A stretch of DNA of 64,000 bases from Rhizobium sp. SG_E_25_P2 (GCF_029892285.1 NZ_JARXVM010000024.1:1-64000), one strand, 5' to 3'. Numbered from the stretch's first letter, positions 1-8,238 are shown. Notes: a model not told the origin generated them from the sequence alone. Numbers and translations: made by a program.

Positions 1-192
1 CGCATTCTTGCCCTTCCATGCGCTGACGCCGATATCGCTGAGGCCTTCATCAAGACGCAGGCCGTGCTCTTTGGCGAAGGACCGGGATTTTTCCATCTGT
101 CGGCGCAGGCTGTCGCCGGATAGCTGTTTGTGGGTGCTCATACGAACGTAGGAATAGGCCCGCGTCCCAGGCCGGGGATGATCTTGGGTCAT
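1..192 (-). CDS. Large serine recombinase, N-terminal part (runs off the left edge)
   Basis: The minus strand read from 192 gives a protein beginning MTQDHPRPGTRAYSYVRMST, followed by a Q-L-S-G-D-S-L-R-R-Q segment. This is the N-terminal catalytic signature of serine resolvases/invertases: the Arg and nucleophilic Ser lie in 'YVRMST', and the 'GDSLRRQ' helix follows. A GGGAGA ribosome site lies just before the ATG. Only about 64 residues are inside the window, so the recombinase and zinc-ribbon domains cannot be checked. Large serine recombinases integrate and excise phages, integrative elements and cassettes, so this gene marks the first 8 kb as mobile DNA. A C-terminal fragment of a similar recombinase sits at 28962-29290, but the two pieces are not shown to belong to the same gene. 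Family call is firm; completeness is unknown. Confidence 0.85.
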   Translation of the reverse strand, partial: MTQDHPRPGTRAYSYVRMSTHKQLSGDSLRRQMEKSRSFAKEHGLRLDEGLSDIGVSAWKGKNA

Positions 193-538
193 GTCGTCTC
201 CCTGTCAGCCCACGCCGCCTTGGGCAACGGCGAGGAAGGGCGGGAGCCAGGGCAAAGCGTATCGTGCTATATTAGTGTGCTGTTCCAGCTAACAGGACAA
301 GAGCGCAGGCGGCTCCTGTAGAAAAGGCCGAGAGCGGCCGTTGGAAAGCAAACATAAAATACCCTCAAGTCACTGGCATGACTGCGTTTCGCACCGGAAA
401 TCTGCAATTGCGCGAAGCTGAGCCCAGCATGCAGGCCGGGTGTTAAAGCTGCGTTAACTGGCGGCTTGCGCAAACGCATATAACATGACCCTGTGCGGGC
501 TTGCTGCGGGCGGAAACTTGCCCTTGCGAGCGCAGTCC
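193..538. other. Gene-free stretch between recombinase and flagellin
   Basis: No convincing coding region is visible. It must contain the leftward promoter of the recombinase and the rightward promoter of the flagellin. The last 60 bases before the flagellin are AT-richer than the rest, but I cannot assign -35/-10 or sigma-28 boxes with confidence. Confidence 0.5.
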
Positions 539-1651
539 ATGACCAGCATTCACACCAACAGCGGCGCGATATCGGCGCTGCAAACGCTGCGCTCGATCAG
601 CGGCGGCATGGAAAAGGCCCAAGGCCAGATATCCTCGGGTTTGCGGGTATCCACGGCCTCCAACAATGCGTCCTACTGGTCGATCGCCACGACGATGAAA
701 TCGGAGCGGGCCGATCTGTCTGCCGTGTCCGACGCCATCGAATTCACATCCGTTGTCCTGGCGACCGCCTATGCCGGCATGGACGCCATTCAGAAGGAAT
801 TCTCCACAGTCCGAAACCTGATGATCGCGGCCTCGCAAATGCCCGCGCCAGAGATTGCGTTTCCCTGGTCGGCCGTTGATCAGGTGGACCAACTCGACCC
901 CGGCTATAACCGGTCGCAGCAGGCGAAGATTGCCCATGAGGTCGATCAGCACATGCTGCAGATCAGGACAATCCTGCAAAGCTCGTCATTTGCCGGCGTG
1001 AACCTGCTCTACGTGGGCGACAACAGCCCGGTTCGGGCAAGCGAGGTGGTCAATTCTTTCGTGACGGGATACGCCGATGGCAGGGTTTTGACCTCGGACC
1101 TGGCGTTGAAAGATACGCTGCTCGTCAATGACAGCTTCATGGACGCCGCGACATTTTCCAATATGGACCCCAAGGATGATGGCTTGTTCGATGCATCCTA
1201 CAGCCTCACCGTAACCGGCGCTGATGGCGACACGCACGCAACGGGTCTCAGCAGTTTCAGCCAATATTCTGTGTCGTGGGAAGGTGGCAGCACCTCGCCG
1301 ATTGCGAAATCCAACGACATGATCAGAACAGTCGAAATGTATGTCCAGCGCTACGGCGCAGACCGTCAGGCGGCCTGGGACTATCTCATTCCGCAGATCG
1401 ACGAAAGGCTGCAAGGGCTGATCGACCGGATGAGCACGCTCGGCAGTTTGCAAAAAGCGGTCCAAGCCCATGGCGAGACTGTCGCCGGCAAGATGGATGC
1501 CATCGACAGAGGCGTCGGCCGTCTTATCGATACGGACATGAACGAAGCGTCCACCCGATTTCGTGCGCTGGAAACGCAGCAGCAGTTGGCAAACCAGGCG
1601 CTGACCATCGCCAACAGCAATGCGGAGAATATCCTGCGCCTGTTCGGGTGA
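539..1651 (+). CDS. Flagellin (orphan copy)
   Basis: A 370-aa flagellin, the subunit of the flagellar filament, exported through the flagellar type III apparatus. The N-terminal D0/D1 region starts MTSIHTNSGAISALQTLRSI and carries the usual 'SSGLRVSTASNNASYWSIAT' type motif. The C-terminal D0/D1 region has 'TDMNEASTRFRALETQQQLA', then a run of helix ending in 'NILRLFG'. The middle third is the variable D2/D3 part. The ATG at 539 is preferred over the upstream TTG-type starts because translation then begins exactly at the conserved N terminus. No other flagellar gene is nearby; its neighbours are a serine recombinase and mobile-element genes. It could be an accessory or phase-variable filament subunit moved by the element. 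A long antisense frame over it is a shadow. Confidence 0.93.
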   Translation: MTSIHTNSGAISALQTLRSISGGMEKAQGQISSGLRVSTASNNASYWSIATTMKSERADLSAVSDAIEFTSVVLATAYAGMDAIQKEFSTVRNLMIAASQMPAPEIAFPWSAVDQVDQLDPGYNRSQQAKIAHEVDQHMLQIRTILQSSSFAGVNLLYVGDNSPVRASEVVNSFVTGYADGRVLTSDLALKDTLLVNDSFMDAATFSNMDPKDDGLFDASYSLTVTGADGDTHATGLSSFSQYSVSWEGGSTSPIAKSNDMIRTVEMYVQRYGADRQAAWDYLIPQIDERLQGLIDRMSTLGSLQKAVQAHGETVAGKMDAIDRGVGRLIDTDMNEASTRFRALETQQQLANQALTIANSNAENILRLFG

Positions 1652-1663
1652 CCTACGGCGATG

Positions 1664-1694
1664 GCCATAAGATGGAATATTTCCATCTTATGGC
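1664..1694. repeat. Perfect 14-bp palindrome after flagellin
   Basis: GCCATAAGATGGAA and its exact reverse complement are separated by TAT, starting 13 bases after the flagellin stop. It has the shape of a terminator stem but no T-run on either strand. It could therefore be a processing/stability hairpin, a recombination half-site pair or a protein-binding palindrome. Confidence 0.7.
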
Positions 1695-1847
1695 GGCGGC
1701 AGCTTCAGGGGGAGAGCCCCGTACACACGCGGCCATCTCGCCGCGCATCGCTGCAGCAGCGCGCTACATGACCGCACTGCACGAGCGCCGTAGGGTATCT
1801 GTGGCGCATGGTAGGGCAGGGGCAGCGAGCAACGCCGCCGGGCGAAC

Positions 1848-2549
1848 ATGCTGGCCGCCCAGATTAACCCTGCTGCCGTGTCTGTGCTCGCTCTTCCGAC
1901 CAAAAGGATTTTTGTTGAGCCGAGACAATCGGATCAGATGCGCATGGGCGGCAGCGATAGGCAGGATGATGACGGTGACGAAACAAAGGCCGCCGCGTCT
2001 GTCCTCGACAGTGACCTCGCCGCCTTGGCCCGATCCCGGCTGATGATCGGCACGACACCGCTCAGCGAGCTCAAGCCGCCGAATGCTCGGCCTATGTGGA
2101 TGCGCTTCGAAGAGGACGGCATTGTTCAAAATCGAATGTACCGGACAACGTCGCTTTGGCGTGTTCGGGTGACGTTCGCTCTCAAAGAGGGGCGCTCGAT
2201 CCACGCGTTGGAGATGGACGAATGGGGGCGGCTGAAGGCGATGTTCCCCAAGGAAGTCTGTGCCCGTCTCGCCTGGAACGCCACGCATGACGGCGAGGTC
2301 AAGCCGGTGGCGCGGTTGTTTGATCCAAACGGCCGTGCCGAACTGCTGCTGTTCCGTAGCCGTTGCCACGGTCATGCCGTCGATGTCCTACACAATCTCA
2401 CTGATGGTGGTCCGGTGTTTCAGCCGCTCTGGATCTCCGACATTATGCGGCTTCATCCGTTGCTCGGGATCAAGCTGGTGCGCGATGAGGCATTCAATTC
2501 AGCCGCGCCGATTAGCATCTTGCTGGACCGCGACAACTCCGCCAGCTGA
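1848..2549 (+). CDS. DUF2958-like protein
   Basis: A 233-aa soluble protein. The C-terminal half (about residues 145-230) has the DUF2958 pattern: 'KPVARLFDPNGRAELLL', a variable loop, then 'WISDIMRLHPLLGIKLVRDE'. In typical members 'PVVKLFTP..WLL' and 'GL.VERD.HF' occupy the same places. DUF2958 proteins are common on plasmids and integrative elements; their function is unknown. The N-terminal 100 residues are not recognised. Start is uncertain: 1848 gives the longest frame, and an in-frame ATG at 1938 lies closer to the conserved part; neither has a strong ribosome site. The 3' end overlaps the convergent Rep-like gene by about 50 bases. Confidence 0.6.
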   Translation: MLAAQINPAAVSVLALPTKRIFVEPRQSDQMRMGGSDRQDDDGDETKAAASVLDSDLAALARSRLMIGTTPLSELKPPNARPMWMRFEEDGIVQNRMYRTTSLWRVRVTFALKEGRSIHALEMDEWGRLKAMFPKEVCARLAWNATHDGEVKPVARLFDPNGRAELLLFRSRCHGHAVDVLHNLTDGGPVFQPLWISDIMRLHPLLGIKLVRDEAFNSAAPISILLDRDNSAS

Positions 2550-3812
2550 TCGAGAATTGGGTGCCGAGGCCGATGGCGCAGATCTAACCGACGTGGTGTC
2601 CGTGGGCATCTGCCCCGTCCAGTTAGTATCATGTATAGATTTATTATACATGCATAATCCAAGAGCATCATGATCCTCAACGAGCACCAGCTCATTCCCA
2701 GTCATTTCAATCGCCTTCAAGTCCAAAGAGATAGACAGACACGAAATCCCATCAGCCTCCAACGGCTTGTCTTTTTCCTTATGTCGATTGCGAACACGGT
2801 CGATAATCGCCGCACCCGGTGTCAGACCGTTCCGATCGTTTTCGACTTGTACTGCCGCAGCATAGCTATCGGCCTCATCGGCCTCCTTGCTGCCTATGAT
2901 GACGCGCAGCGACTGAAAGCCGGATCTTCCTGTCGGGCATAGCCAATCCACATAGGCGGCTATATCCGCTGCAGGCCACCAGGCGCGTGGGCGGGCCTTG
3001 TCCTCTGCGTCTTCCGCTTCGATGAAGTCCTGAGCATCCACGCGCTTGTAGTCGCGTTCGATGCGGAATTTCAGCGAGTACCGGATCACGTTCTTGAGAT
3101 TCTCGGCGACATCGCGGTTGGTGCGGAACCGCTGAAGGTCGACTTGATAGCTACCCGTATGGGTTTCTTTGCGCAGCGCTTGGGTGACCTCGTCAGCAGT
3201 CAATCTGCCCAGGCGAACGATCGCATGCAGGTGTGGCCGCCAGATAGTCGTGTTGAGGCTTGCGGTGACCGGAAAGCCCAGATCATCGAGGGCGAGGCGC
3301 GTGTTGCGGCCAGCGACCTGATAGTCGCTGAAGCTCATGCGATCGATCTCCCACCACCCCATGAGCTGGAAATCGTCCCAGCGGGAATCTTTCTTGCGGC
3401 GTCTATCGATGAGTGTTCGCAGGCGGCGCTTTTCGATTTCGGACAGCTCGGTCATGCCGCTAAAATCCAGCTGCACGGGCAGGAGGATCGTGGCGAAAGA
3501 CATTTCCTCGTTCACCGCGCCGACGAATTCCCTCTTGATGGCGATCGCCGATTGCACCGTGCGCTCACGCATATGGCATCTCGGACAAAGCGGCACTCGA
3601 CAATAAATGATGTTGTTCCAGTCGTCGCGCTTGCCGCATTCCGTCATTTGATCCCGCAGAAAATGCTTTGCGGGCAGCGCATCCATCACCACGCGGCGCT
3701 GTTCGTGATGTGCGTCCGTAAGATATTCGATCTTCTTTTTATCGCGGCGCGTGAACCCGCTACCCAGCTTAGTCATCATATTTGCGCGAAACTTTTTGAT
3801 TGGCGTCTTCAT
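2499..3812 (-). CDS. Rolling-circle-type HUH replication initiator (Rep_1-like)
   Basis: A 437-aa protein with the layout of Rep_1 rolling-circle initiators, which nick the origin and bond to the 5' end through a tyrosine. It has a Cys/His segment ('CGKRDDWNNIIYCRVPLCPRC'-like), a beta strand 'SFATILLPVQL', a variable helix region, the metal-binding HUH motif in 'WRPHLHAIVRLG', and the nicking-tyrosine motif 'NLKNVIRYSLKF' (Y followed by K). The tail of about 120 residues is polar and unassigned. Start: ATG at 3812 has GGAG six bases upstream, whereas the longer frame from 3833 has no ribosome site. It lies divergent to the small gene at 3902. Rep_1 proteins are best known from Gram-positive plasmids, so a chromosomal alphaproteobacterial copy is notable. 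The HUH assignment is from motifs only. Confidence 0.72.
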   Translation of the reverse strand: MKTPIKKFRANMMTKLGSGFTRRDKKKIEYLTDAHHEQRRVVMDALPAKHFLRDQMTECGKRDDWNNIIYCRVPLCPRCHMRERTVQSAIAIKREFVGAVNEEMSFATILLPVQLDFSGMTELSEIEKRRLRTLIDRRRKKDSRWDDFQLMGWWEIDRMSFSDYQVAGRNTRLALDDLGFPVTASLNTTIWRPHLHAIVRLGRLTADEVTQALRKETHTGSYQVDLQRFRTNRDVAENLKNVIRYSLKFRIERDYKRVDAQDFIEAEDAEDKARPRAWWPAADIAAYVDWLCPTGRSGFQSLRVIIGSKEADEADSYAAAVQVENDRNGLTPGAAIIDRVRNRHKEKDKPLEADGISCLSISLDLKAIEMTGNELVLVEDHDALGLCMYNKSIHDTNWTGQMPTDTTSVRSAPSASAPNSRSAGGVVAVQQDANRRG

Positions 3813-3901
3813 CAAAATCTCCATTCTTATCAATGTGCTAGTTATTTAGTACCTGGGGCGGATGGACTGACGGAGCGCATAAATAAGGGTGGAGGTGCCC
3901 A
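3813..3901. promoter_or_regulatory. Divergent control region between rep-like and DUF6626-like genes
   Basis: A short AT-rich spacer of about 90 bases between two head-to-head starts. It must hold both promoters and has GGAGGTG before the rightward start. The small rightward protein is a plausible regulator of this region, but I see no clear operator palindrome. Confidence 0.4.
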
Positions 3902-4213
3902 ATGAATGTTTCCGAAATTTACCAATCGATGCGCTCACTCGGACTGGCAAGCTCGCAGGTGCAGTTCTCGACCGTGTGGCTCGGCCGCAGCCCGCGATAT
4001 TACTCGCAACTCGTGGCGACTGACCGTGAGCCGAGTGTCGGAGCCTTGCTAGGGCTCTCGGTACGGCTCGACCGTATTGCTCGGTCAATGAAGCCGGACG
4101 CTGCGTCGGCAGTTCGCGATCTGGTGAGTTCGCTGGGTGATTGCTACGAGCGGCGCGAGATGGTGGCCGTTCGCCGGCGCAAAAGATATGACGTGTCTCA
4201 TCCCGATCATTAA
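3902..4213 (+). CDS. Small DUF6626-like protein
   Basis: A 103-aa, probably helical protein beginning MNVSEIYQSMRSLGLASSQV. The 'WLGRSPRYYSQL' and 'EPSVGALLGLSVRLDRIA' stretches resemble the DUF6626 small proteins annotated widely in rhizobial accessory DNA. Their helix pattern suggests a DNA-binding fold, but no function is established. A strong GGAGGTG lies six bases before ATG. It is divergent from the Rep-like gene, a position usual for a copy-number or lysogeny-type regulator; that role is an inference. The basic tail ('VRRRKRY') fits nucleic-acid binding. Confidence 0.6.
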   Translation: MNVSEIYQSMRSLGLASSQVQFSTVWLGRSPRYYSQLVATDREPSVGALLGLSVRLDRIARSMKPDAASAVRDLVSSLGDCYERREMVAVRRRKRYDVSHPDH

Positions 4214-4264
4214 AGCAGAGGGCAGCGTATGCGACGGTGCTGCCCTCTTGTCGCCAAAGTTCTC

Positions 4265-4564
4265 TCAGGACCTTTGGCTATCGAAGAAAGCGGCTAGCTC
4301 ACGCCGATACTCTTCAAGTACGCTGTCGTCTTCACCGTACTGGAAGGCGTCGTGTGGGCTGACGTCACCGGCTTTTGCGGCGGTGTATATTGGATTCCGG
4401 TCCAACCACTCGACCGGCAGAGTATTGTCGAGCTCGAGCCGCAACACGATCATTGCACATCTCAACGCGTCAACCCGCGGCCGGATTGAATCGTATATTT
4501 CCGGCATTTCGGTTTGATACCTGTATAGGCTGCAGTCGGCATCATATAGAGCATCGCTCATCAT
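4265..4564 (-). CDS. Small hypothetical acidic protein
   Basis: A 99-aa protein, not recognised. It starts MMSDALYDADCSLYRYQTEM and is acidic, with no membrane segment or signal peptide. An AAGGA-type site lies about 10 bases before the two tandem ATGs. It sits between the DUF6626-like gene and the AAA+ gene, on the same strand as the latter but separated by a hairpin. Probably a real element-specific gene, though short enough for doubt. Confidence 0.5.
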   Translation of the reverse strand: MMSDALYDADCSLYRYQTEMPEIYDSIRPRVDALRCAMIVLRLELDNTLPVEWLDRNPIYTAAKAGDVSPHDAFQYGEDDSVLEEYRRELAAFFDSQRS

Positions 4565-4648
4565 GGCAGTATTTCCTTCTTCGGTTTCGATTTTGTCGTG
4601 TTACACGACCTGGGAAATGAAGGAGCGCGCCGCACCTCCATTGAGGTA

Positions 4649-4668
4649 TTGCGGGCGCGAACCCGCAA
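4649..4668 (-). terminator. Short GC hairpin downstream of the AAA+ gene
   Basis: TTGCGGG and CCCGCAA form a perfect 7-bp stem with a 6-base loop, five bases past the AAA+ stop codon. There is no T-run, so it may be a weak or Rho-assisted terminator. Confidence 0.4.
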
Positions 4669-4672
4669 TCGG

Positions 4673-5338
4673 TCACGGCATGCTCATACGCGTGACGATG
4701 TCTTCGATGACGCCCCACATGTCGCGGAACGTTGCCAGGCCGCTACTATCCTTGGTCAGCGCTGCTCGAAGGTCTTCGACGGCGTATGGGATCTTCTCGC
4801 CATCGAGAACGCGGCGGGCCATGGGGAGTACGTCGTCAACCGTTGTCGCCGGGACTTCGAGAACAAGACAACGGTCGCGTACGGGTTCACTCAGCCCGCT
4901 CAAATGGTTCGTCGTCATGACGAAGAACACGCCTCTGTCTGTCGTCGGATATTTCGTCAGCATGCCTTTGAGCGCAGACATCGCGGGTGTGCTGAATTCA
5001 TGGACTTCGTCGAGGATGACGGCACGCAGGTTGCGCGTGTTTCGTGCGAACAGTTGAACTGTCTGACCGACGCTCCTTATCGCCTTAACACTTGGATCTT
5101 CGGAGACATCCACGAAACGGATGTCAGCTGGCGACATATCGGGTGCCATTTCCGCAGCCAGCAGCTTGGCCAGCTGCGTTTTTCCGCCGCCGGGCGGGCC
5201 GACGAGCAGCAATGGACGCGTGAGTGTGCCCTTGGGGTAACCGTGAATTACGGCCATCGTCTTGAGATTGAAAGTAGTGTAGTCGGCGAGCTTCGTCGGC
5301 TCGTACTTCGACATGAGCGAAGATAAGTTGACGGTCAT
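4673..5338 (-). CDS. Small AAA+ ATPase, clamp-loader (RFC/DnaX)-like
   Basis: A 221-aa P-loop ATPase. Near the N terminus 'KYEPTKLADY' matches the 'KYRP..L.D' opening of RFC/clamp-loader subunits. Walker A GPPGGGKT is at residues 47-54, Walker B is in 'AVILDEVHEF', sensor 1 is 'MTTNH', and 'EPVRDRC' resembles the SRC arginine-finger motif. This set is the clamp-loader group rather than MoxR or Orc/Cdc6. The protein ends soon after the lid, so the collar domain that oligomerises true clamp loaders is short or missing. Start: ATG at 5338 with AAGGA nine bases upstream; the longer frame to 5383 has none. It follows a 251-aa unknown gene on the same strand, probably as an operon. A phage- or plasmid-style replication helper beside an HUH initiator is the natural reading. 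Confidence 0.75.
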   Translation of the reverse strand: MTVNLSSLMSKYEPTKLADYTTFNLKTMAVIHGYPKGTLTRPLLLVGPPGGGKTQLAKLLAAEMAPDMSPADIRFVDVSEDPSVKAIRSVGQTVQLFARNTRNLRAVILDEVHEFSTPAMSALKGMLTKYPTTDRGVFFVMTTNHLSGLSEPVRDRCLVLEVPATTVDDVLPMARRVLDGEKIPYAVEDLRAALTKDSSGLATFRDMWGVIEDIVTRMSMP

Positions 5339-5392
5339 CGGGGATATCCTTGTTGGGGGGAGGTGGTGGCGAATGGCCACCACCGCGGTCGA

Positions 5393-6148
5393 TCACTCGG
5401 ACTTGCCAGCGAGCCGGTCCTTGGCAGCATCTTGTTCGGCCGTGTTCGGCACGGCTGGCTTCAAGATGACCTTGAAGTCCTTGACGTTCGCCGGGTTGGC
5501 GAGCGCTTCGCCGACGCGCTTGACCATTGCTTCCACCGCACCCTTGGCCGTGTGGATAGCAACGACCTCGAAATTGCCATCCGCGCGCTCACTGACGAGC
5601 CAAACAGCCTTCTTAGAGTCGGAGTGAACCGGGAACTTCCACTGGGCCTTATTCGGCTTTGCAACCATGAACGCGCCGGCACGCTCGCCGGACATCGCGT
5701 CGTTGGCTTTGGCGATCGCTGCCTGCCTGTTGGCTTTGTTTTCCTTGCTCAGCGCGTCGAGATCGCCACGGCGAACAGCCTCGATGCCACCCTTTTCCTT
5801 CACCCATTCGGCAAAATCTTCGACGGCGACGTTGAGCGCATCTGCTTTCAACAGCGCAGCGGCGTACGAACTGGCCTTGGAGGAGTCGGCATTACGGAGG
5901 ACCAGCTTAACCGCCACAACTTCACCGGACGATACCGTTTGCACCTTGACGCCAATTTCCTTGGCGGCCTTGTGCAGTTCGACTCTAATGAAGGTCTTCG
6001 TCAGCCGATAAGCCGCTTGCAGAGCCATATAGAGTGACTCGTTGGTCTTGCGCACATTGTCCATGTACGCGGCGACCTGAACGTCTGATGCATCGAGAGC
6101 CTTCTTCATCTCGACGCTTGTGATCTTGTCTGTAGTAATGTCTGCCAT
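5393..6148 (-). CDS. Hypothetical 251-aa protein upstream of the AAA+ gene
   Basis: Not recognised. Soluble, rich in Lys, Ala and Val, beginning MADITTDKITSVEMKKALDA. It has no signal peptide, membrane segment or recognisable motif. The middle looks helical and the last third ('KAVWLVSERADGNFEVVAIH') looks like alternating strands. A strong AAGGAG lies seven bases before ATG. The AAA+ gene follows after about 50 bases, so the two are likely co-transcribed. By position it could be a partner of the clamp-loader-like ATPase (a single-strand-binding or clamp-like role is possible), but nothing in the sequence proves it. Confidence 0.7.
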   Translation of the reverse strand: MADITTDKITSVEMKKALDASDVQVAAYMDNVRKTNESLYMALQAAYRLTKTFIRVELHKAAKEIGVKVQTVSSGEVVAVKLVLRNADSSKASSYAAALLKADALNVAVEDFAEWVKEKGGIEAVRRGDLDALSKENKANRQAAIAKANDAMSGERAGAFMVAKPNKAQWKFPVHSDSKKAVWLVSERADGNFEVVAIHTAKGAVEAMVKRVGEALANPANVKDFKVILKPAVPNTAEQDAAKDRLAGKSE

Positions 6149-6260
6149 CGTTTTCTCCTTGATTGGCGTTGCGACAAGGAGACTTTTAAGCTGGGGTCGG
6201 GATTATCTCATCGACGCCGTTTTCCGATTTTCCCTTTAATGTCAATGAATTGAATATCGA

Positions 6261-7250
6261 CTACACTTTTGGGCCAAGAAAAATGAGAGCCGACAAAGCC
6301 ATGTGAGGGTCCAGGTCGAAACTATCGTAGTTGCTGGTCCCCTGTTCCCCAGCTGCGATGGCTGCAGCCAGACGACCACCACGAGAGGACGTGGCGATAA
6401 ACGGATCAACAAGGGGCAGGGTATCGACGGAATATCGGCGCTCAAGGCCGAGCAGTTGCCTTTCGTGCTGCGCGGCATCGCGAGAGTGCTTGGGCACGTT
6501 CTTCACCCAATCCACCACATCCATCATCGCAAATTTTAGGGTTCGCTCATCATCTGGGCGCTGGACATCGCGGGCGCGGCTATATGGAGAAGTGGATAAG
6601 GTCTTCGCCAAAGGCGGCGCTGGTTCCTTCGTATCTCGGATCGGTTCAGCAACCGTCAAACCATTTCTCCGCATCTGCCCACGTCGCTTCTGTGTCAGGC
6701 TATTTTCGACCCGGAGCGTTTCGTGAGACACCGCAGGCGGCAACCGGCGTTGCTTGAACATTGATAGTTTTTCGATTTCTTCTCGCTCGTGAGGGAGATA
6801 ACCGTCGCGATAGAAGGCGCGAGCATCTGCCTGCAACTGGGCAATCGCGCCGCTTCTCGTGTACTGTGCGCCATTCCTCAATTTAGAGTTGCGGTATTTC
6901 GGTAGACTTAGTTTGGCCAGCAATGCCGAATTTCGTTCGTCTTTCAGCTGTTCGGCTGTTGGGTTCTTTTTGGGAGCTTCATAGAGCGTGGTCCCAATAG
7001 GCAAAATGTCCGCGCGCTCAGGTCCAGAAACAACATTGTCCTTTTTCTTTTTCGCCTTCACCTTGGCTTCCCGCATTTCCTTTGCGTCAGCCTCCGCGCG
7101 AGTTTCAATTTGAGCGCTATCGACAAACCACGCCCGGTCAACAAACTTCGCGCTCTCCAGATAACCAGTCACCGCGTCGTCGATCCTGAGGACGTTACGG
7201 TGTTTGCGCAGACGAATGATCGCTTCTTCAATGTGTATAACCATCCCCAA
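6261..7250 (-). CDS. Hypothetical 329-aa basic protein of the mobile element
   Basis: Not recognised. Begins MGMVIHIEEAIIRLRKHRNV; a second start (MVIHIEE, 7244) is equally possible. It has a Lys-rich stretch (about residues 57-72, 'REAKVKAKKKKDN'), a polar middle with many Arg, and a C-terminal 'RGGRLAAAIAAGEQG' segment. There are no membrane segments. Base composition is AT-richer than the island to the right. It lies on the same strand as the AAA+ gene, the 251-aa gene and the integrase. A structural or DNA-binding role is possible but unsupported. Confidence 0.6.
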   Translation of the reverse strand: MGMVIHIEEAIIRLRKHRNVLRIDDAVTGYLESAKFVDRAWFVDSAQIETRAEADAKEMREAKVKAKKKKDNVVSGPERADILPIGTTLYEAPKKNPTAEQLKDERNSALLAKLSLPKYRNSKLRNGAQYTRSGAIAQLQADARAFYRDGYLPHEREEIEKLSMFKQRRLPPAVSHETLRVENSLTQKRRGQMRRNGLTVAEPIRDTKEPAPPLAKTLSTSPYSRARDVQRPDDERTLKFAMMDVVDWVKNVPKHSRDAAQHERQLLGLERRYSVDTLPLVDPFIATSSRGGRLAAAIAAGEQGTSNYDSFDLDPHMALSALIFLGPKV

Positions 7251-7383
7251 ATTCTATCCGCAAAACTCCTAACTTGCCGTGTAACCCGAAAAAAATCGAG
7301 ATCTGCTCTCGATGTCCGAGGAAGGGGTCGACAGCTCGCGGCGACGTCGATTCTGAGTCGGCGGTGTGGTAGTTTCCCGCCAT

Positions 7384-7953
7384 CTAGAGAAGGTCGACGG
7401 CCGCCCGCATCATTTCGTCTCGCACATCTATATAGCGCTGGGTCGTGGTCAGGTTCTTATGGCCGGCCAGGGTCATGATAACCTTCGGGCTCACACCGGA
7501 GTGGGCAAGGCGGGTGATGAACCATCGGCGACCGCTGTGCGAGGTAGCTCCATCAAGACCGGCTTGGCCGTAGAGTTGGGCCATGAGCTGGCACAAAGTG
7601 TTGGCGGAGAACGCCGTTCGCTTCTGGGTCAATAAAAGCGGCGCGCACGCTGGTCGTTCCTCAGGCCATTCCGCCCGGTGTCGTTCTATCTCACGGCGCA
7701 GTTTCTCGCCGACAAACACGACCCGGGCATGACCGCCCTTTGTGATCTCGGCCCGTAGCCGGATTTGCTCGCGCACTTTGCCGTCGCTGTCGAAAACATC
7801 TTGCGCGGTCAGAGCGGCAATCTCACCTACGCGTAGGCCGGCGAAGTGCGACAGCATCAGCGCGAGCCGGTTCCTGCCCGCATGCTTGTTCTGCGCTACG
7901 ACCGCCAGCAGCCGTTTGAATTCCTGGTCCGTCAATACCCTTGCTTGTTTCAC
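7384..7953 (-). CDS. Minimal tyrosine recombinase (integrase catalytic domain)
   Basis: A 189-aa site-specific recombinase of the phage-integrase family. All catalytic boxes are visible: box I Arg in 'GLRVGEIAAL', the beta-hairpin Lys region 'EITKGGHARVV', HxxR in 'SHSGRRWF', the second His in 'LAGHKNL', and the nucleophilic Tyr in 'TTTQRYIDV'. The usual N-terminal SAM-like core-binding domain is absent, so this is a catalytic-domain-only form known from plasmid and element integrases. Start is GTG at 7953 with GAGGA six bases upstream. Its 5' end lies about 260 bases from the tRNA-like repeat at 8212, the expected arrangement for an integrase next to its attachment site. It probably serves the element lying to its left. 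Confidence 0.88.
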   Translation of the reverse strand: MKQARVLTDQEFKRLLAVVAQNKHAGRNRLALMLSHFAGLRVGEIAALTAQDVFDSDGKVREQIRLRAEITKGGHARVVFVGEKLRREIERHRAEWPEERPACAPLLLTQKRTAFSANTLCQLMAQLYGQAGLDGATSHSGRRWFITRLAHSGVSPKVIMTLAGHKNLTTTQRYIDVRDEMMRAAVDLL

Positions 7954-8211
7954 ACATTCCTCACGATAGGCATGGTTTCCAGTCCTTTCATTGTGTTTCC
8001 GATTGGCAAAAAGGGCGACCGTAATTTAGCGGCAGAAAATCTGCAGCAGGATCAAGGCGCTAGGGTAGGGGCGGCGTGGAACCAAAGGAAATGCATGTTA
8101 TATTAAGTTAATCCGCAGCGTTTGAAAGCTTGCCATGGATCATATCGCGATGGATATGCGATATTCGCGGAATGGTTGATTCTGGGATTATTCGCGAATT
8201 CGATCCTCTGG

Positions 8212-8238
8212 CAGATTCGAATCCTGTCGGGTTCGCCA
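8212..8238 (+). repeat. Left copy of tRNA-3'-end direct repeat (putative att core)
   Basis: Matches 28965-28991 at 25 of 27 positions, with the 17-base core TTCGAATCCTGTCGGGT exact in both. The sequence reads as the T-loop, T-stem 3' strand, acceptor strand and CCA of a tRNA, but the upstream half is not tRNA-like, so this is a duplicated fragment rather than a tRNA gene. Confidence 0.8.
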
